Positions 37,441-46,350 of a stretch of 64,000 nt of DNA are shown here, piece by piece (the stretch's first letter is position 1; each line of letters starts with the position of its first letter). The position numbers and the translations under genes are program-made. The notes under the pieces were generated by a model. The model did not search any database. It was not told where the DNA came from and worked only from the letters and a program-made list of their open reading frames with translations. Origin of the DNA: Planctomycetota bacterium (GTDB taxonomy: Bacteria > Planctomycetota > UBA1135 > GCA-002748355); the NCBI GenBank assembly GCA_020638795.1, contig JACKHW010000012.1, forward strand, positions 15,503 through 79,502. Direction: 5' to 3'.

Positions 37441-39062
37441 CACGAACCGACCGACTTGCGCGAGATGCGGGAGACTTCGTCGCGCTTCGCTCCCGACAAC
37501 GGGCCGAGCATCTCGCCCAGGATCTCTTGCACTTGCTCACGCACGAGAACCGGGTCCGGTGCCGCCGCGACGTGCAATTCGTCGTCGACGTTGCTGCGCT
37601 TCTTCCTATCGGGCTCGAACGGCGACTTGCCAACCTGGTTGATGAACTCGATCGCGGTCGTCTCCATTTCGCCGCTGATGTTCTTCGCCTTTCGTGACAG
37701 GTACGCGTGGAGCAGCAAGCTCGGGATCGCGACGATCAGGCCGAACTTGGTCGTGATCAGCGCTTCGGAGATGCCGGACGAGAGTTGTCCCACGTCGCCA
37801 CTCCCGAAGATCTGCAGTAGCTTGAACGTGCTGATGATCCCGGTAACGGTTCCGAGGAGCCCGAGCAGCGGCGCCGAAGCCGCGCTCAACGCGATGAAGG
37901 GCAACATGTTCTGCAGCTTCAGGCGCGTCTTGAGCACGATCTCGTACATCACTTCTTCGATCAGCTCGCGCGGCTGGCGAAGGTTGTCCACGCCTGCCGC
38001 GAGCATGCGGCCCACCGGCCCCTTCATCCCGCGGACTTGATCGACGGCCCTGGCCTCGTCGTGATTGGCAACGGCTTCGAGCAATGCCCGAACCTGTCGG
38101 CGCGACGGACGAGGAACGAGCGTCAACGAGATCCACTTCCAGATTGCAATCAGCAACGCGATTCCTGCGAGCGCGAAGATCGGGACCATGACCGCCCCGC
38201 CCTTCTGCACGTGTTCGAGGAACGTCTCTTCGGTCGCGGCAATTTTGGATGCATCGCCCAAGGTCGGATCGAGCGGGACGATGCCACCGCGGTTCGCGAA
38301 GAACTCGTTCGTGACCTTGACCAGGACCGGGTCCTTGAACCGCGCGATCGTGGGCTCCGGTGTCGCGTTGAGTCGCTCTTCGGCGATACCGACTTCGTTC
38401 CCGCTCGCAGTCCGGAACACCGCGATCGGCCCGATCAGGGCAACCGCGCCTTCCGTCAGCGCGCCGGACGAATCGATCGCGACACCTGTGAAGATCGTTC
38501 CACCGATGCCTTCGTCGAGACGGTCGATCGAAGCGGACACGACGCCGAGCTCCGCCTCGTAGATCTTGTCATTGGACAGAGTCGAGTTACCGGCAGCGAC
38601 CTTCGCCTTGTTGAGGACGTCGACGTAGCGCTGCTTCTCGGTGATGTGCAATCTGTTCGCGAAGTCACGCCGGTACTCGTCGAACAGTCCCCGTAGGACC
38701 GCGGCGTCCCCCTCTTTGCGCTTGAGCTCGGTCGTCAGGTTGACGATGCGTTGGCTCTCGGTGTCGTTCTTGCGCGCGGCCTCATTGAAGGCTTCGCGTG
38801 CGAGACGAACCTTCTCCTCGAGTGCGCTCAGCTCGCTGCCGAGTCGGATCTTCTCGGGAGCGATGCTCTCACGGAGAGTTGCGAGTTCTTTCGTCCGCAG
38901 TTCGAGCTGCTCGACGAGCTTCGTCGCCGCATCGTCGAAACTCCCTTGCGCGTTCGAAACACGTGCATTCGACACGAGCATCGTGAGCACGCAAGCCACT
39001 CCGAACCAACGGCGACTCGCCTTCGGTGTCGGACACGAATCATGCAACATTGCTGTCTTCAT
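37440..39062 (-). CDS. Long MotA/TolQ/ExbB protein with periplasmic coiled-coil extension (TtpC-like)
   Basis: A 540-residue exported/inner-membrane protein. The N-terminal signal region (RWFGVACVLTMLVSNARVSN, then AQ) is followed by a roughly 110-residue charged coiled coil (KLVEQLELRTKELATLRESI, LSALEEKVRLAREAFNEAAR) and a beta-rich stretch. From about residue 300 comes the TolQ/ExbB part: VMVPIFALAGIALLIAIWKW, ALSAASAPLLGLLGTVTGI and GISEALITTKFGLIVAIPS. This architecture equals TtpC of Vibrio TonB2 systems, an extra component needed for energising certain receptors. It is 16 bp downstream of the DUF3450 gene, whose product usually partners it, and its stop overlaps the short exbB start. 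Confidence 0.9.
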   Translation of the reverse strand: MKTAMLHDSCPTPKASRRWFGVACVLTMLVSNARVSNAQGSFDDAATKLVEQLELRTKELATLRESIAPEKIRLGSELSALEEKVRLAREAFNEAARKNDTESQRIVNLTTELKRKEGDAAVLRGLFDEYRRDFANRLHITEKQRYVDVLNKAKVAAGNSTLSNDKIYEAELGVVSASIDRLDEGIGGTIFTGVAIDSSGALTEGAVALIGPIAVFRTASGNEVGIAEERLNATPEPTIARFKDPVLVKVTNEFFANRGGIVPLDPTLGDASKIAATEETFLEHVQKGGAVMVPIFALAGIALLIAIWKWISLTLVPRPSRRQVRALLEAVANHDEARAVDQVRGMKGPVGRMLAAGVDNLRQPRELIEEVMYEIVLKTRLKLQNMLPFIALSAASAPLLGLLGTVTGIISTFKLLQIFGSGDVGQLSSGISEALITTKFGLIVAIPSLLLHAYLSRKAKNISGEMETTAIEFINQVGKSPFEPDRKKRSNVDDELHVAAAPDPVLVREQVQEILGEMLGPLSGAKRDEVSRISRKSVGS

Positions 39063-39078
39063 GGTTGCCGCTCCTGCC

Positions 39079-39882
39079 TCACTGAATGCGCACGGGAACC
39101 GAAACGTATTCAGCGGTCTTCTTGCCCTTGGCGATATCGACGAGTTTCTTGATCGCTTCTCCGGACTCCGTCTTCGGGATCCAGGTCCACTCGCCGTTCG
39201 TCGAAGTCCCGATGCCGGCCACCGAACCCGACTCGTCGGAGTAGAACGCCTGACCGCAACCGAAGTACACGGTCGTCACGGCGACGCTTCTTCCGTCGCT
39301 CGCAACGCGGATCTCGGGTGCAGTCGTGATCTCTTCGTGGAACTTGTTGATCAACTTCAAGGCCGCAGCGACGAATGAGAAGCGAGCCGCAAGCCCCACC
39401 TTGGTCTCGACGCCCTCCTTGGGCATCGCCGCGAGGATCGATTCGATGCGTTCTCGCGCGACCAGTGGCAGTCGCTTGGAGACTGCACGTACACGCGTCT
39501 CGAGTTCGCCGATCGATTTTTCGATCACCTCGTTCCCGCTCGCGAACGATGCGACTTTCTCGCTCAACTCACCGGTCGACTTGTCCGACTCCGTGATCTT
39601 GGCCTGGATCTCGGTGGTCTGCTTCTCGAGAGTCGTTGCTTCGCCACGCAGAAGCTCCATGCGCTCCTCGATCAGCTCCTTCTTGAGCATCCAGTCACGC
39701 TTCTCGGCCGAGATCGCCCTTTCGATTTCGGTCAACTTCTCCAGCGCCGCTCGAGTCGTCGACAATTTGTCGACCGTGTTGCCTTGTACGTCTTGGCGCG
39801 CGTTCGCTCCAAGCGTGGCGATTACGCCGCACGACAGCGCCAATCCGGCGACCAGCGCGCTGAGTTTCGATCGGTGGTTCAT
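39079..39882 (-). CDS. DUF3450 periplasmic coiled-coil protein
   Basis: A 267-residue exported protein. The signal peptide (KLSALVAGLALSCGVIATLG, then ANARQ) is followed by a long coiled coil (about residues 35-140, e.g. ALEKLTEIERAISAEKRDWM, LLRGEATTLEKQTTEIQAKI). A compact C-terminal domain contains SDGRSVAVTTVYFGCGQAFY and GEWTWIPKTESGEAIKKLV. These features define DUF3450, whose members lie directly upstream of TtpC-like genes in TonB2-type clusters of gammaproteobacteria. The same order occurs here. A periplasmic scaffold role is inferred from context. It lies 13 bp after the TonB-dependent receptor gene. Confidence 0.9.
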   Translation of the reverse strand: MNHRSKLSALVAGLALSCGVIATLGANARQDVQGNTVDKLSTTRAALEKLTEIERAISAEKRDWMLKKELIEERMELLRGEATTLEKQTTEIQAKITESDKSTGELSEKVASFASGNEVIEKSIGELETRVRAVSKRLPLVARERIESILAAMPKEGVETKVGLAARFSFVAAALKLINKFHEEITTAPEIRVASDGRSVAVTTVYFGCGQAFYSDESGSVAGIGTSTNGEWTWIPKTESGEAIKKLVDIAKGKKTAEYVSVPVRIQ

Positions 39883-39895
39883 GACAGTTCTCTCA

Positions 39896-42865
39896 TCAGA
39901 AGCGGATTTCCCCGGTGATGCTGATCGTGTAGTCGATGCCCTTGGTGAAGGACGTTTGTGTGGCGTCGTCGCCTATGTAGTCCGACCGGTAGACCGTCTT
40001 GATCTTCGGGTTGGTCAAGTTCTTCGCCTGCATCTTGAGCGTCACGCCTTCGCTCAAGCGCTGGGTCCACGAGGCGTTGAGCGTGTCGAACTCCCGTGCA
40101 TAGATGCTCGGAATGAAGTTGTTCACGGACTGCCCTGGACCGGCGATCAAGGTGTCCCCATTGACGGTGTAGAACACACCGAACTGAGCACCGAACTTGT
40201 CGAGATCGTAGGTCGCAAACAGGTTGAACAGGTACTCCGGAGCATTCGTCATGTCGCGTGTGCGCATCGGCACGTTGAGCTTGACGAGGTCCGCTTGCTC
40301 GTCGTCCGGCAGCGTCACTTCGCTGTCGATGAACGTCGCATTCAACCCGAGCGTCAGCCCATCGAGCGCGCTCAAGAAGTGTCCGATCTTGTGTCTCGTT
40401 TCGAGTTCGTATCCTTCGAGACGCCCCTCGGGATAGTTGACGGCGGTCGTGAAGTTGAACGTGCCGATTCGTTGGACGTACTCGATCGGCTTCTTGATGT
40501 CCTTGCGAAACCAGGATGCCGAGAACAGTCCCCCGTCGTACGGCCGGTAATCGAGACGCAGGTCGTAGTTTTCGACATCGCTGATCTCGAGCTCGGGATT
40601 GCCGATGAAGATCGGTCCACCGAGGAACTCCTGCTGGATGATCGGCGTGATCTCTTTGAACGTCTGACGGGCGATCGTTTCGTTGTACGACGCGCGGAAC
40701 GTGATCGAACTCAATGGATCCGCACGCAGCGCGATCGAAGGCAGCTTGTTGCGCTGGTCGATCTGCACATCAGCGTCACCGGGATTCAGTACGACACCGT
40801 TGGGAGCGCCCTTGGGGAACCAACGCGCGTCCTGCTCGGCGTCGTTGATGATCCCGATCCGCGTGCGCTCGACGCGCACACCGCCGATGACGCTGACCCA
40901 CGAGGTGAGGGGTAGATCGAGCATCGCGTAATACGCGTCGATGTCGATGTCGCCTTCGTAATCGACGTCTTCGGTGGACGCCGTGATCGGGTGGTCTTGA
41001 TATCGGAAGATCGACGTCCAGTGCTCGCCGAACGGCCCGCTCCACGTCGAGTTGTCCGAGAAGTTGGAGAAGCTGTCCAGGTTGAACGATCGACCCACTC
41101 GGTCGCGGAACCAACCTGCCTTGATCGCCCCCTCGCTCTCCGTCCACTGCTTGAACGGCAGCTTCAGGTTGGCGATGTACTGCTCGCTCGTTTCGTCGAT
41201 CTCTTTCCAGATCCGTTGCAAGTTGCCGAGCGTGAAGTTCGCACCGGGCTTGTACGGAGTCCAAACGGGCGGCACGTCGAACGTTCCGACCTTGTACCCC
41301 GGAGTCCACGCTGCCCCGAACTGACGCTTGTCGGGCTGATCGAAGCTCGAACTGCTCTTGGCATACGTCCAGTCGAATTCCGGATCGAGGAGGACCGCGT
41401 TGTCGGGAACGAGATCGAACGTGTGCTGCCCGTGGAACTGGAGCGTATCCGTATCGCGCTCGGTGTACTCCAGAGTCTCGAGCCGAATGTACGGCGCACC
41501 CGTCAGCTCGCTGCCGAAGCTACCGAAGCCCGGACTGTCCGGATCATCGGGATCGTGCCCGGGGTAGAAGTGTTCCTTCCCACGCGTGTCCTGCGCCATC
41601 GTGGCTCGATCCTGCGCGTTGTGAGTTTGCAGGAGAGCGATGCTGAGCTTGTGATTCTCCGACTCGACGCCGACCGTTGCGAGCCCGCCCCACTCCACGG
41701 ATTGTGTGCCGCGAGTGACATCGAACAACCCTGTGTAGAACGCGCCGTCGGAAGCCGCGCCCTGGAACGTCCGCGGTGACAACTTGGCTCCGCGTTTTTC
41801 GACCCACAGCGAGTCGTCGACGCCGTTGTCGAAGAAGCTGCTGTCGCGCTCGTAGAAGAGCGTCGCGAATCCGCCGATGCGCACACCATCGTCCATCTCG
41901 TGCATCGCACCGATGGCCGCCCCGAGTTTTACGTCGAACGGAGCGCGTTGGCGTGTCACCCCGACGGCTCCTTTCCAGTTTTCCCCAAGACGCTCTTCTT
42001 GGATCTGCCGACGTCCATCGTCGCGACCGAAGACTGACACACCTCCACCGTCGTAGCTCAAGAACTTCGTGCGCCCGGTGACCTGCGAGTTGTAGCCAGT
42101 CTGGACGGACCAGCTCACGAAGAACGGTTTGTCCGGGATGCCCTTGAGGCGCACGTCGACGGCGCCGCCAGAGGCGTCACCCTGCTGGTCAGGCGTGAAC
42201 GTCTTCTGGACCTGGATGCTGTCGATGACGGTCGACGGGAATTGATCGAGCTGCACAGCGCGCTTGTTCTCGTCCGCGGTCGGCAACCGGACGCCGTTCA
42301 TCTGCGAACTGACGTAGCGATCGGGCAATCCACGGACGACCGGCGACTTCCCATCGGGTGCAACGGTTGCACCGGCGATCAATCGCATCGCAGAGGCAGC
42401 ATCGCTGGCCCCCGCTTTGCGCATGAACTCGGCACTCACCGCGTCGAGCGTCGCCGCACTCTTGAAACGAATCTCGAGCAGACCGGCCTCGTTGCCGCCA
42501 CCGAGATCGAGGAAGTCTTGAACGATGAACTCTTCCATCACCGTGAAGTCACCGACGAGCGCGACTTCGACTTCCTTGACACCGCCCGACAATACGGTGA
42601 CGGTCCTCACCTGGCCGATGTAACCGTCTTTCGTGAAGCTCAGGGTGTACGTACCCGGCGGCACGCCTGGCATCGTGAAGTTGCCTTGTTCGCCCGACAC
42701 CACCTTGCGCTGCAATTGGACGATCGTGACCGTCGCGCCACCGAGTGGAGCTTCGAAGTCCTTGTCGGTCACGATCCCACGAATCGACCCGACAGGATCC
42801 TGAGCGAGGAGCCTCGCGCACGGAACGGTCGCGAGAACGGAGAGAAGAAGTGCTTCGCGTCTCAC
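39896..42865 (-). CDS. TonB-dependent receptor with N-terminal carboxypeptidase-regulatory-like domain
   Basis: A 989-residue outer-membrane active-transport receptor. I start at GTG 42865, which overlaps the preceding gene's TGA as GTGA and gives a signal sequence (REALLLSVLATVPCARLLAQ). Residues 25-100 form a CarbopepD-reg beta domain (GSIRGIVTDKDFEAPLGGAT). A TonB-box-like MEEFIV comes next. The plug domain includes SPVVRGLPDRYVSSQMNGVR and DSIQVQKTFTPDQQGDASGG. A roughly 750-residue beta-barrel ends in ITGEIRF, with the terminal aromatic residue expected for outer-membrane insertion. The substrate is unknown. The receptor sits in one run with its energising genes (DUF3450, TtpC-like, ExbB, ExbD, TonB), so it is probably the dedicated client. 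Confidence 0.93.
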   Translation of the reverse strand: MRREALLLSVLATVPCARLLAQDPVGSIRGIVTDKDFEAPLGGATVTIVQLQRKVVSGEQGNFTMPGVPPGTYTLSFTKDGYIGQVRTVTVLSGGVKEVEVALVGDFTVMEEFIVQDFLDLGGGNEAGLLEIRFKSAATLDAVSAEFMRKAGASDAASAMRLIAGATVAPDGKSPVVRGLPDRYVSSQMNGVRLPTADENKRAVQLDQFPSTVIDSIQVQKTFTPDQQGDASGGAVDVRLKGIPDKPFFVSWSVQTGYNSQVTGRTKFLSYDGGGVSVFGRDDGRRQIQEERLGENWKGAVGVTRQRAPFDVKLGAAIGAMHEMDDGVRIGGFATLFYERDSSFFDNGVDDSLWVEKRGAKLSPRTFQGAASDGAFYTGLFDVTRGTQSVEWGGLATVGVESENHKLSIALLQTHNAQDRATMAQDTRGKEHFYPGHDPDDPDSPGFGSFGSELTGAPYIRLETLEYTERDTDTLQFHGQHTFDLVPDNAVLLDPEFDWTYAKSSSSFDQPDKRQFGAAWTPGYKVGTFDVPPVWTPYKPGANFTLGNLQRIWKEIDETSEQYIANLKLPFKQWTESEGAIKAGWFRDRVGRSFNLDSFSNFSDNSTWSGPFGEHWTSIFRYQDHPITASTEDVDYEGDIDIDAYYAMLDLPLTSWVSVIGGVRVERTRIGIINDAEQDARWFPKGAPNGVVLNPGDADVQIDQRNKLPSIALRADPLSSITFRASYNETIARQTFKEITPIIQQEFLGGPIFIGNPELEISDVENYDLRLDYRPYDGGLFSASWFRKDIKKPIEYVQRIGTFNFTTAVNYPEGRLEGYELETRHKIGHFLSALDGLTLGLNATFIDSEVTLPDDEQADLVKLNVPMRTRDMTNAPEYLFNLFATYDLDKFGAQFGVFYTVNGDTLIAGPGQSVNNFIPSIYAREFDTLNASWTQRLSEGVTLKMQAKNLTNPKIKTVYRSDYIGDDATQTSFTKGIDYTISITGEIRF

Positions 42866-44076
42866 CACGGGTCGCCGAGTCCATCGCGAATCTCTTCGAG
42901 GCGTTTCCACAGAGCCGCATCCGGCTCACAATTCGTGATCGCGAGCGAACAGCAGGTTGCTGCGAGATCGTCCGCGCGTGGCCGGCTGTTGGGGTTCAAG
43001 GTGCCGGCTTCGGCAGCTCGCGCGTAGGCAGCGAGCGCTCGTGTGTGATCCCCGAGTGCCTGCCACGCTTCTGCGATCGCCCGCAAGCATTGGCCGCGAT
43101 AGATGTCGACGATCGTGTCCAGCTTGTCCTCGTAGAACTGCTCGGTCGTCTCGAGTTCGCTCCTTGCTCGCGTCGGATCACCGGCCCGCGCCATCGCGAT
43201 CGCGACTCGTGCACGCAGAGGGACCTCGTTCTCCGGCAGCCACCGGCCTTCGTGAAGAAGTCCTGTCGTGGATTTCACGATTCGCGCAGCCTCGTCTTTA
43301 TCGTCGTGGCGCGATGCGGCATCGCTCAGCTCCAGAAGGAAGTCGATTCGGATCTCGAGCGGCAACTTCGTCTTGCTCTCGGTCACGAGAGCGTGGAGCT
43401 GCTCGCGCTTCGCGGCGTCGGTGTAGAAGCGATCGTACAGATGGACGCACGTCGTGAGCGCCGCCCTGATCGCGTCGAACTCCTTGGTCTCGAGGGCACG
43501 CTCGACTCGTGCGATCTCGTCGTCGAACTGGGACGCGGGAATCGTGTCCGCGAGAACCTTCGAGAGATGAACCTGTTCGCTGGCTTCTTCGATCGCCTTG
43601 CCGAACTTCGCGACTTGCTCGTCGTCCTCGAGGAGGCGATAGACCCGAGCCACGTGCGCGCGGATACGGTCGGCGCGCCAGCCTTGACCGGCACCTTCGC
43701 TCTTTGCGCCCTCGATCCGTTCTTCGGCGAGGGCGAGATACCGGCGACACTCGGGCTCGAACCCGTTTTCGAAGCACCAGAGTGCGAGGTCGGCGTATCC
43801 GACTCCGGCGCGCCAGTTGGCGATACTGGCAATGTAACGCTGGGCAATCAGAGGTTGATCCAGCTCCAACGCTGCATCGACGACCTCACTCTGCGTCTTC
43901 GAACGACTCTTGATGTGCGGATCGATCGGATACTTGGACGCACCCGTGAACGCGACCTCGAGGAGGTCCGTCTTCCATTTGGCGATCTCGAAGTTCTCGA
44001 ACTCCTTCTTCGATTCGCAGGCTTGCAGCAACAGTCCAATCGCCAGCAGTGCGCGAGGGAAGCGGAGGTGTGCCAT
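42862..44076 (-). CDS. TPR-like helical-repeat lipoprotein upstream of the receptor
   Basis: A 404-residue predicted lipoprotein. ATG 44076 gives MAHLRFPRALLAIGLLLQAC, with the lipobox LLQAC, followed by a charged segment. The rest is alpha-helical with irregular TPR-like pairs (YADLALWCFENGFEPECRRY, VARVYRLLEDDEQVAKFGKA, LRAIAEAWQALGDHTRALAA), typical of protein-binding solenoids. No enzymatic motif is visible. Its stop overlaps the receptor's GTG start, so the two are translationally coupled. This suggests a surface or periplasmic partner of the receptor or of the beta-helix protein encoded just upstream. Confidence 0.75.
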   Translation of the reverse strand: MAHLRFPRALLAIGLLLQACESKKEFENFEIAKWKTDLLEVAFTGASKYPIDPHIKSRSKTQSEVVDAALELDQPLIAQRYIASIANWRAGVGYADLALWCFENGFEPECRRYLALAEERIEGAKSEGAGQGWRADRIRAHVARVYRLLEDDEQVAKFGKAIEEASEQVHLSKVLADTIPASQFDDEIARVERALETKEFDAIRAALTTCVHLYDRFYTDAAKREQLHALVTESKTKLPLEIRIDFLLELSDAASRHDDKDEAARIVKSTTGLLHEGRWLPENEVPLRARVAIAMARAGDPTRARSELETTEQFYEDKLDTIVDIYRGQCLRAIAEAWQALGDHTRALAAYARAAEAGTLNPNSRPRADDLAATCCSLAITNCEPDAALWKRLEEIRDGLGDPW

Positions 44077-44146
44077 GACAGACGGAGTACTCACAAGGCG
44101 TTCGGGGATGGATCGAGGTCGGAACGTGAAGTCGTTCGGCGCGAGA

Positions 44147-44216
44147 AGTCGCTCACGAGCACCATCGCGCGTGAGCGACTCGACGCGCGCGCACGCCAAA
44201 TCAGCGTGAGCGCGCG
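44147..44216 (-). terminator. Tandem hairpins between the beta-helix gene and the TonB operon
   Basis: Read on the minus strand, the first hairpin follows the beta-helix stop by four bases. Arms 44204-44216 and 44184-44196 pair over 13 positions with one mismatch around a 7-base loop. The second has perfect 11-bp arms at 44170-44180 and 44147-44157 with a 12-base loop. No long U-tract follows, so a partial terminator or RNA-processing/stability element is more likely than a full stop. It would separate the amount of beta-helix mRNA from that of the downstream receptor operon. Confidence 0.55.
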
Positions 44217-44220
44217 CTGC

Positions 44221-46110
44221 TCACGAACGCGTGGCGCGGACGCCGTTGGTCGCCGTGAAGCCTTGCGGACCCGTCGCATCGATGATCCAGGCCTGCATGT
44301 AGAAATCGAGGTTGCCCGGAGCCGAAGCCGGGACCGTGCCCGCGAGGTTCTGGGCACCGTTCGCGTTCGTGAGGAACGAGAGCGTCTCGAGCGGGAACGG
44401 AACGAGGACACCACCGAAGAACGGAAGGTCGAGGCGCGTCGCGCCGATGATCAGGAGGCCACCCGTGTTCGGCGCCGCATTGGCGATGTCGAACGAGAAC
44501 GGCGTGTTGGGCGCGAGCGTTCCCGTGCCCGAGAGGATCGGGACGCCGGTCGCGGAACTCGGCGCGCCCGCATCGATCGGCGTGTAGGAGGACTTCGGCG
44601 TGATGCCATAGGCTTCCGAAGCGGTCCAGCCAGTGAGCCAGCTGATGCCGGGAGCGAAACCGCCGCGATACTGCGACGGAGTGAAGAACCCATCCGCCGG
44701 CGCGAAGCCCACGGACTTGAGCGCGTCGCCCGCGGGGCGCGGATCGAGCATCGTGAGACGCGTCGTCGGCTTGCCGCCCTTGAGCTGGATCGAGCTACGC
44801 GTCATCGCCGCGATCGGCATGGTCGATGCCTGCTGGATGTTGTTGTTGCTCGAAGCGAAGACGCCACGCGCGGTGGCTTCGCTGTAGGCGCTGCCGTTGT
44901 TGTTGTTGTAGGTGACGCAGTCACGCAGCTCGGCGAGCTTGCCGGACGTCTGCGCCTGGTAGAACATCGCCGGATTCGAAGGGGCGTTGACGGTCGAGTA
45001 GACGTTGTAGTCCGTCGTCCAGGTCGCGGCCCAGCTCAGAGTGCCGTTGAAACCGTAACCCTTACCACCGTCACCGTCGATGTTGTCGGCCTTGACGAGC
45101 TGCTCGCCGAGATCCATGAAGATGCAGTTGCGGTAATGCACGCGGGCGTTGTCACGCCAAGCAGTTCCGTGGTCACCGCTGGTCGGTTCGCCGATGACGG
45201 TGAAGTTGTAGATCGAAGCGGTCGTGACCGGCTGGTAGTCCGACTGCTCGGCACCATCGGTTTCGAAGCAGTTGTCACCGACACCCGAGCCCTGCGCAGC
45301 GTCGAGGCTGTAGCCCTGTGCAATAAGGCCGAACTGGGCCTTACCGCGCCAGCCCTGGTCGACGTCGAAGCTGTCGTCGCCGATGTTCCAGATCGAGACG
45401 TACTTGAGGTTGACCGTGCCACCCCAGATCTCGATGCCGTCGTCGACGTTGTTCATGATCTCGACGTGGTCGATGTCGGTTCCGCGACCGATACCACCGA
45501 GCGAGAGGCCGTTGAGCTCGTTGCCGAGACCGATGACCTTGCCGCCATAGCGGAACGAACAGTGGCTCAGCGAACCGCTGTCGTCGTTATCGTCGCCACC
45601 GCCGTAGAGGACGTTGGGGTCGAGCGCGCTCGTCGGCGTCAGACCTTCCATCGTGCCGACGTTGCTCGCGCTGGGCGACGGGCTGTTGACACGCGAACCA
45701 CCCGGAATGTCCTCCGAGATGTAGGCCTTGCCCATGATCGTGAGGTTGCCCCATTCGTTGGCGGCTTCGCGCCACGTTCCGGTCTTGGGGTCGTTGCCCG
45801 TCCACGTCGCGACGTCGGCCTTCGACGTGAAGATGATCGGCTGTTCGGCGGTGCCCTGCGCGATGATCTTCGCGCCACGGGTTACCGCGAGGCTACCGCC
45901 GAGGTTGGTGTCGCTCGCGATGATGGTGCCGGGCTGAATCGTCAGCGTCGCACCGGGAAGGACATAGATCTGCTTTTGCAGGTTGTACCGGTTGTTGGCG
46001 GTCCACGTCGTCGACGTGGCGATGTCCGAGGATACCTTCACCTCGGTCTGGGCCATCGCGGCACCCGACAGGGCGAAGGCGACGGCCGAAGCGATTGCGT
46101 AGTTCTTCAC
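44221..46110 (-). CDS. Secreted right-handed beta-helix protein associated with TonB-dependent receptor
   Basis: A 629-residue exported protein. GTG 46110 gives a signal peptide KNYAIASAVAFALSGAAMAQ, with GGAG 10 bases upstream. The body is beta-helix-like: IYVLPGATLTIQPGTIIASD, RGAKIIAQGTAEQPIIFTSK, WGNLTIMGKAYISEDIPGGS, LNGLSLGGIGRGTDIDHVEI and GIEIWGGTVNLKYVSIWNIG. This reproduces a family abundant in Bacteroidetes and other outer-membrane bacteria, where, as I recall, it is often encoded beside TonB receptors. The final 110 residues (PNTPFSFDIANAAPNTGGLL, LPFFGGVLVPFP, TNGVRATRS) are the lineage-type C-terminal module. It may be a surface substrate-capture protein for the downstream receptor. 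The gap of 240 bp upstream probably holds its promoter. Confidence 0.78.
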   Translation of the reverse strand: MKNYAIASAVAFALSGAAMAQTEVKVSSDIATSTTWTANNRYNLQKQIYVLPGATLTIQPGTIIASDTNLGGSLAVTRGAKIIAQGTAEQPIIFTSKADVATWTGNDPKTGTWREAANEWGNLTIMGKAYISEDIPGGSRVNSPSPSASNVGTMEGLTPTSALDPNVLYGGGDDNDDSGSLSHCSFRYGGKVIGLGNELNGLSLGGIGRGTDIDHVEIMNNVDDGIEIWGGTVNLKYVSIWNIGDDSFDVDQGWRGKAQFGLIAQGYSLDAAQGSGVGDNCFETDGAEQSDYQPVTTASIYNFTVIGEPTSGDHGTAWRDNARVHYRNCIFMDLGEQLVKADNIDGDGGKGYGFNGTLSWAATWTTDYNVYSTVNAPSNPAMFYQAQTSGKLAELRDCVTYNNNNGSAYSEATARGVFASSNNNIQQASTMPIAAMTRSSIQLKGGKPTTRLTMLDPRPAGDALKSVGFAPADGFFTPSQYRGGFAPGISWLTGWTASEAYGITPKSSYTPIDAGAPSSATGVPILSGTGTLAPNTPFSFDIANAAPNTGGLLIIGATRLDLPFFGGVLVPFPLETLSFLTNANGAQNLAGTVPASAPGNLDFYMQAWIIDATGPQGFTATNGVRATRS

Positions 46111-46350
46111 GTTCGAGAATCTCCGGGAGGGGTCGATTCGCAGAACGCCAGGGCATCGAACGAGGCTTCGGACCATGGCGCTCCATTGGCGCGAGGAAGC
46201 TAGGCGCGCTTTGTGAACATCGCGAAAAGGCCAGACGAAGCCTTCGCGTGGACCGAACGTGAAGAAGCCGTAAACGACGCCGACATCAACGGGATCGCGT
46301 GGCACGCCGGCCTGCCCGACCGGAAGCCCTCTACTGCCAGAAGATCCTGA

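Noticed and set aside
42745..46203. An uninterrupted 1152-codon plus-strand frame antisense to the receptor, TPR lipoprotein and beta-helix genes
   Set aside because: It crosses three well-supported minus-strand genes, is Arg/Asp/Glu/Val-rich as expected for the complement of GC-rich coding DNA, and has no signal peptide, domain or repeat logic of its own.
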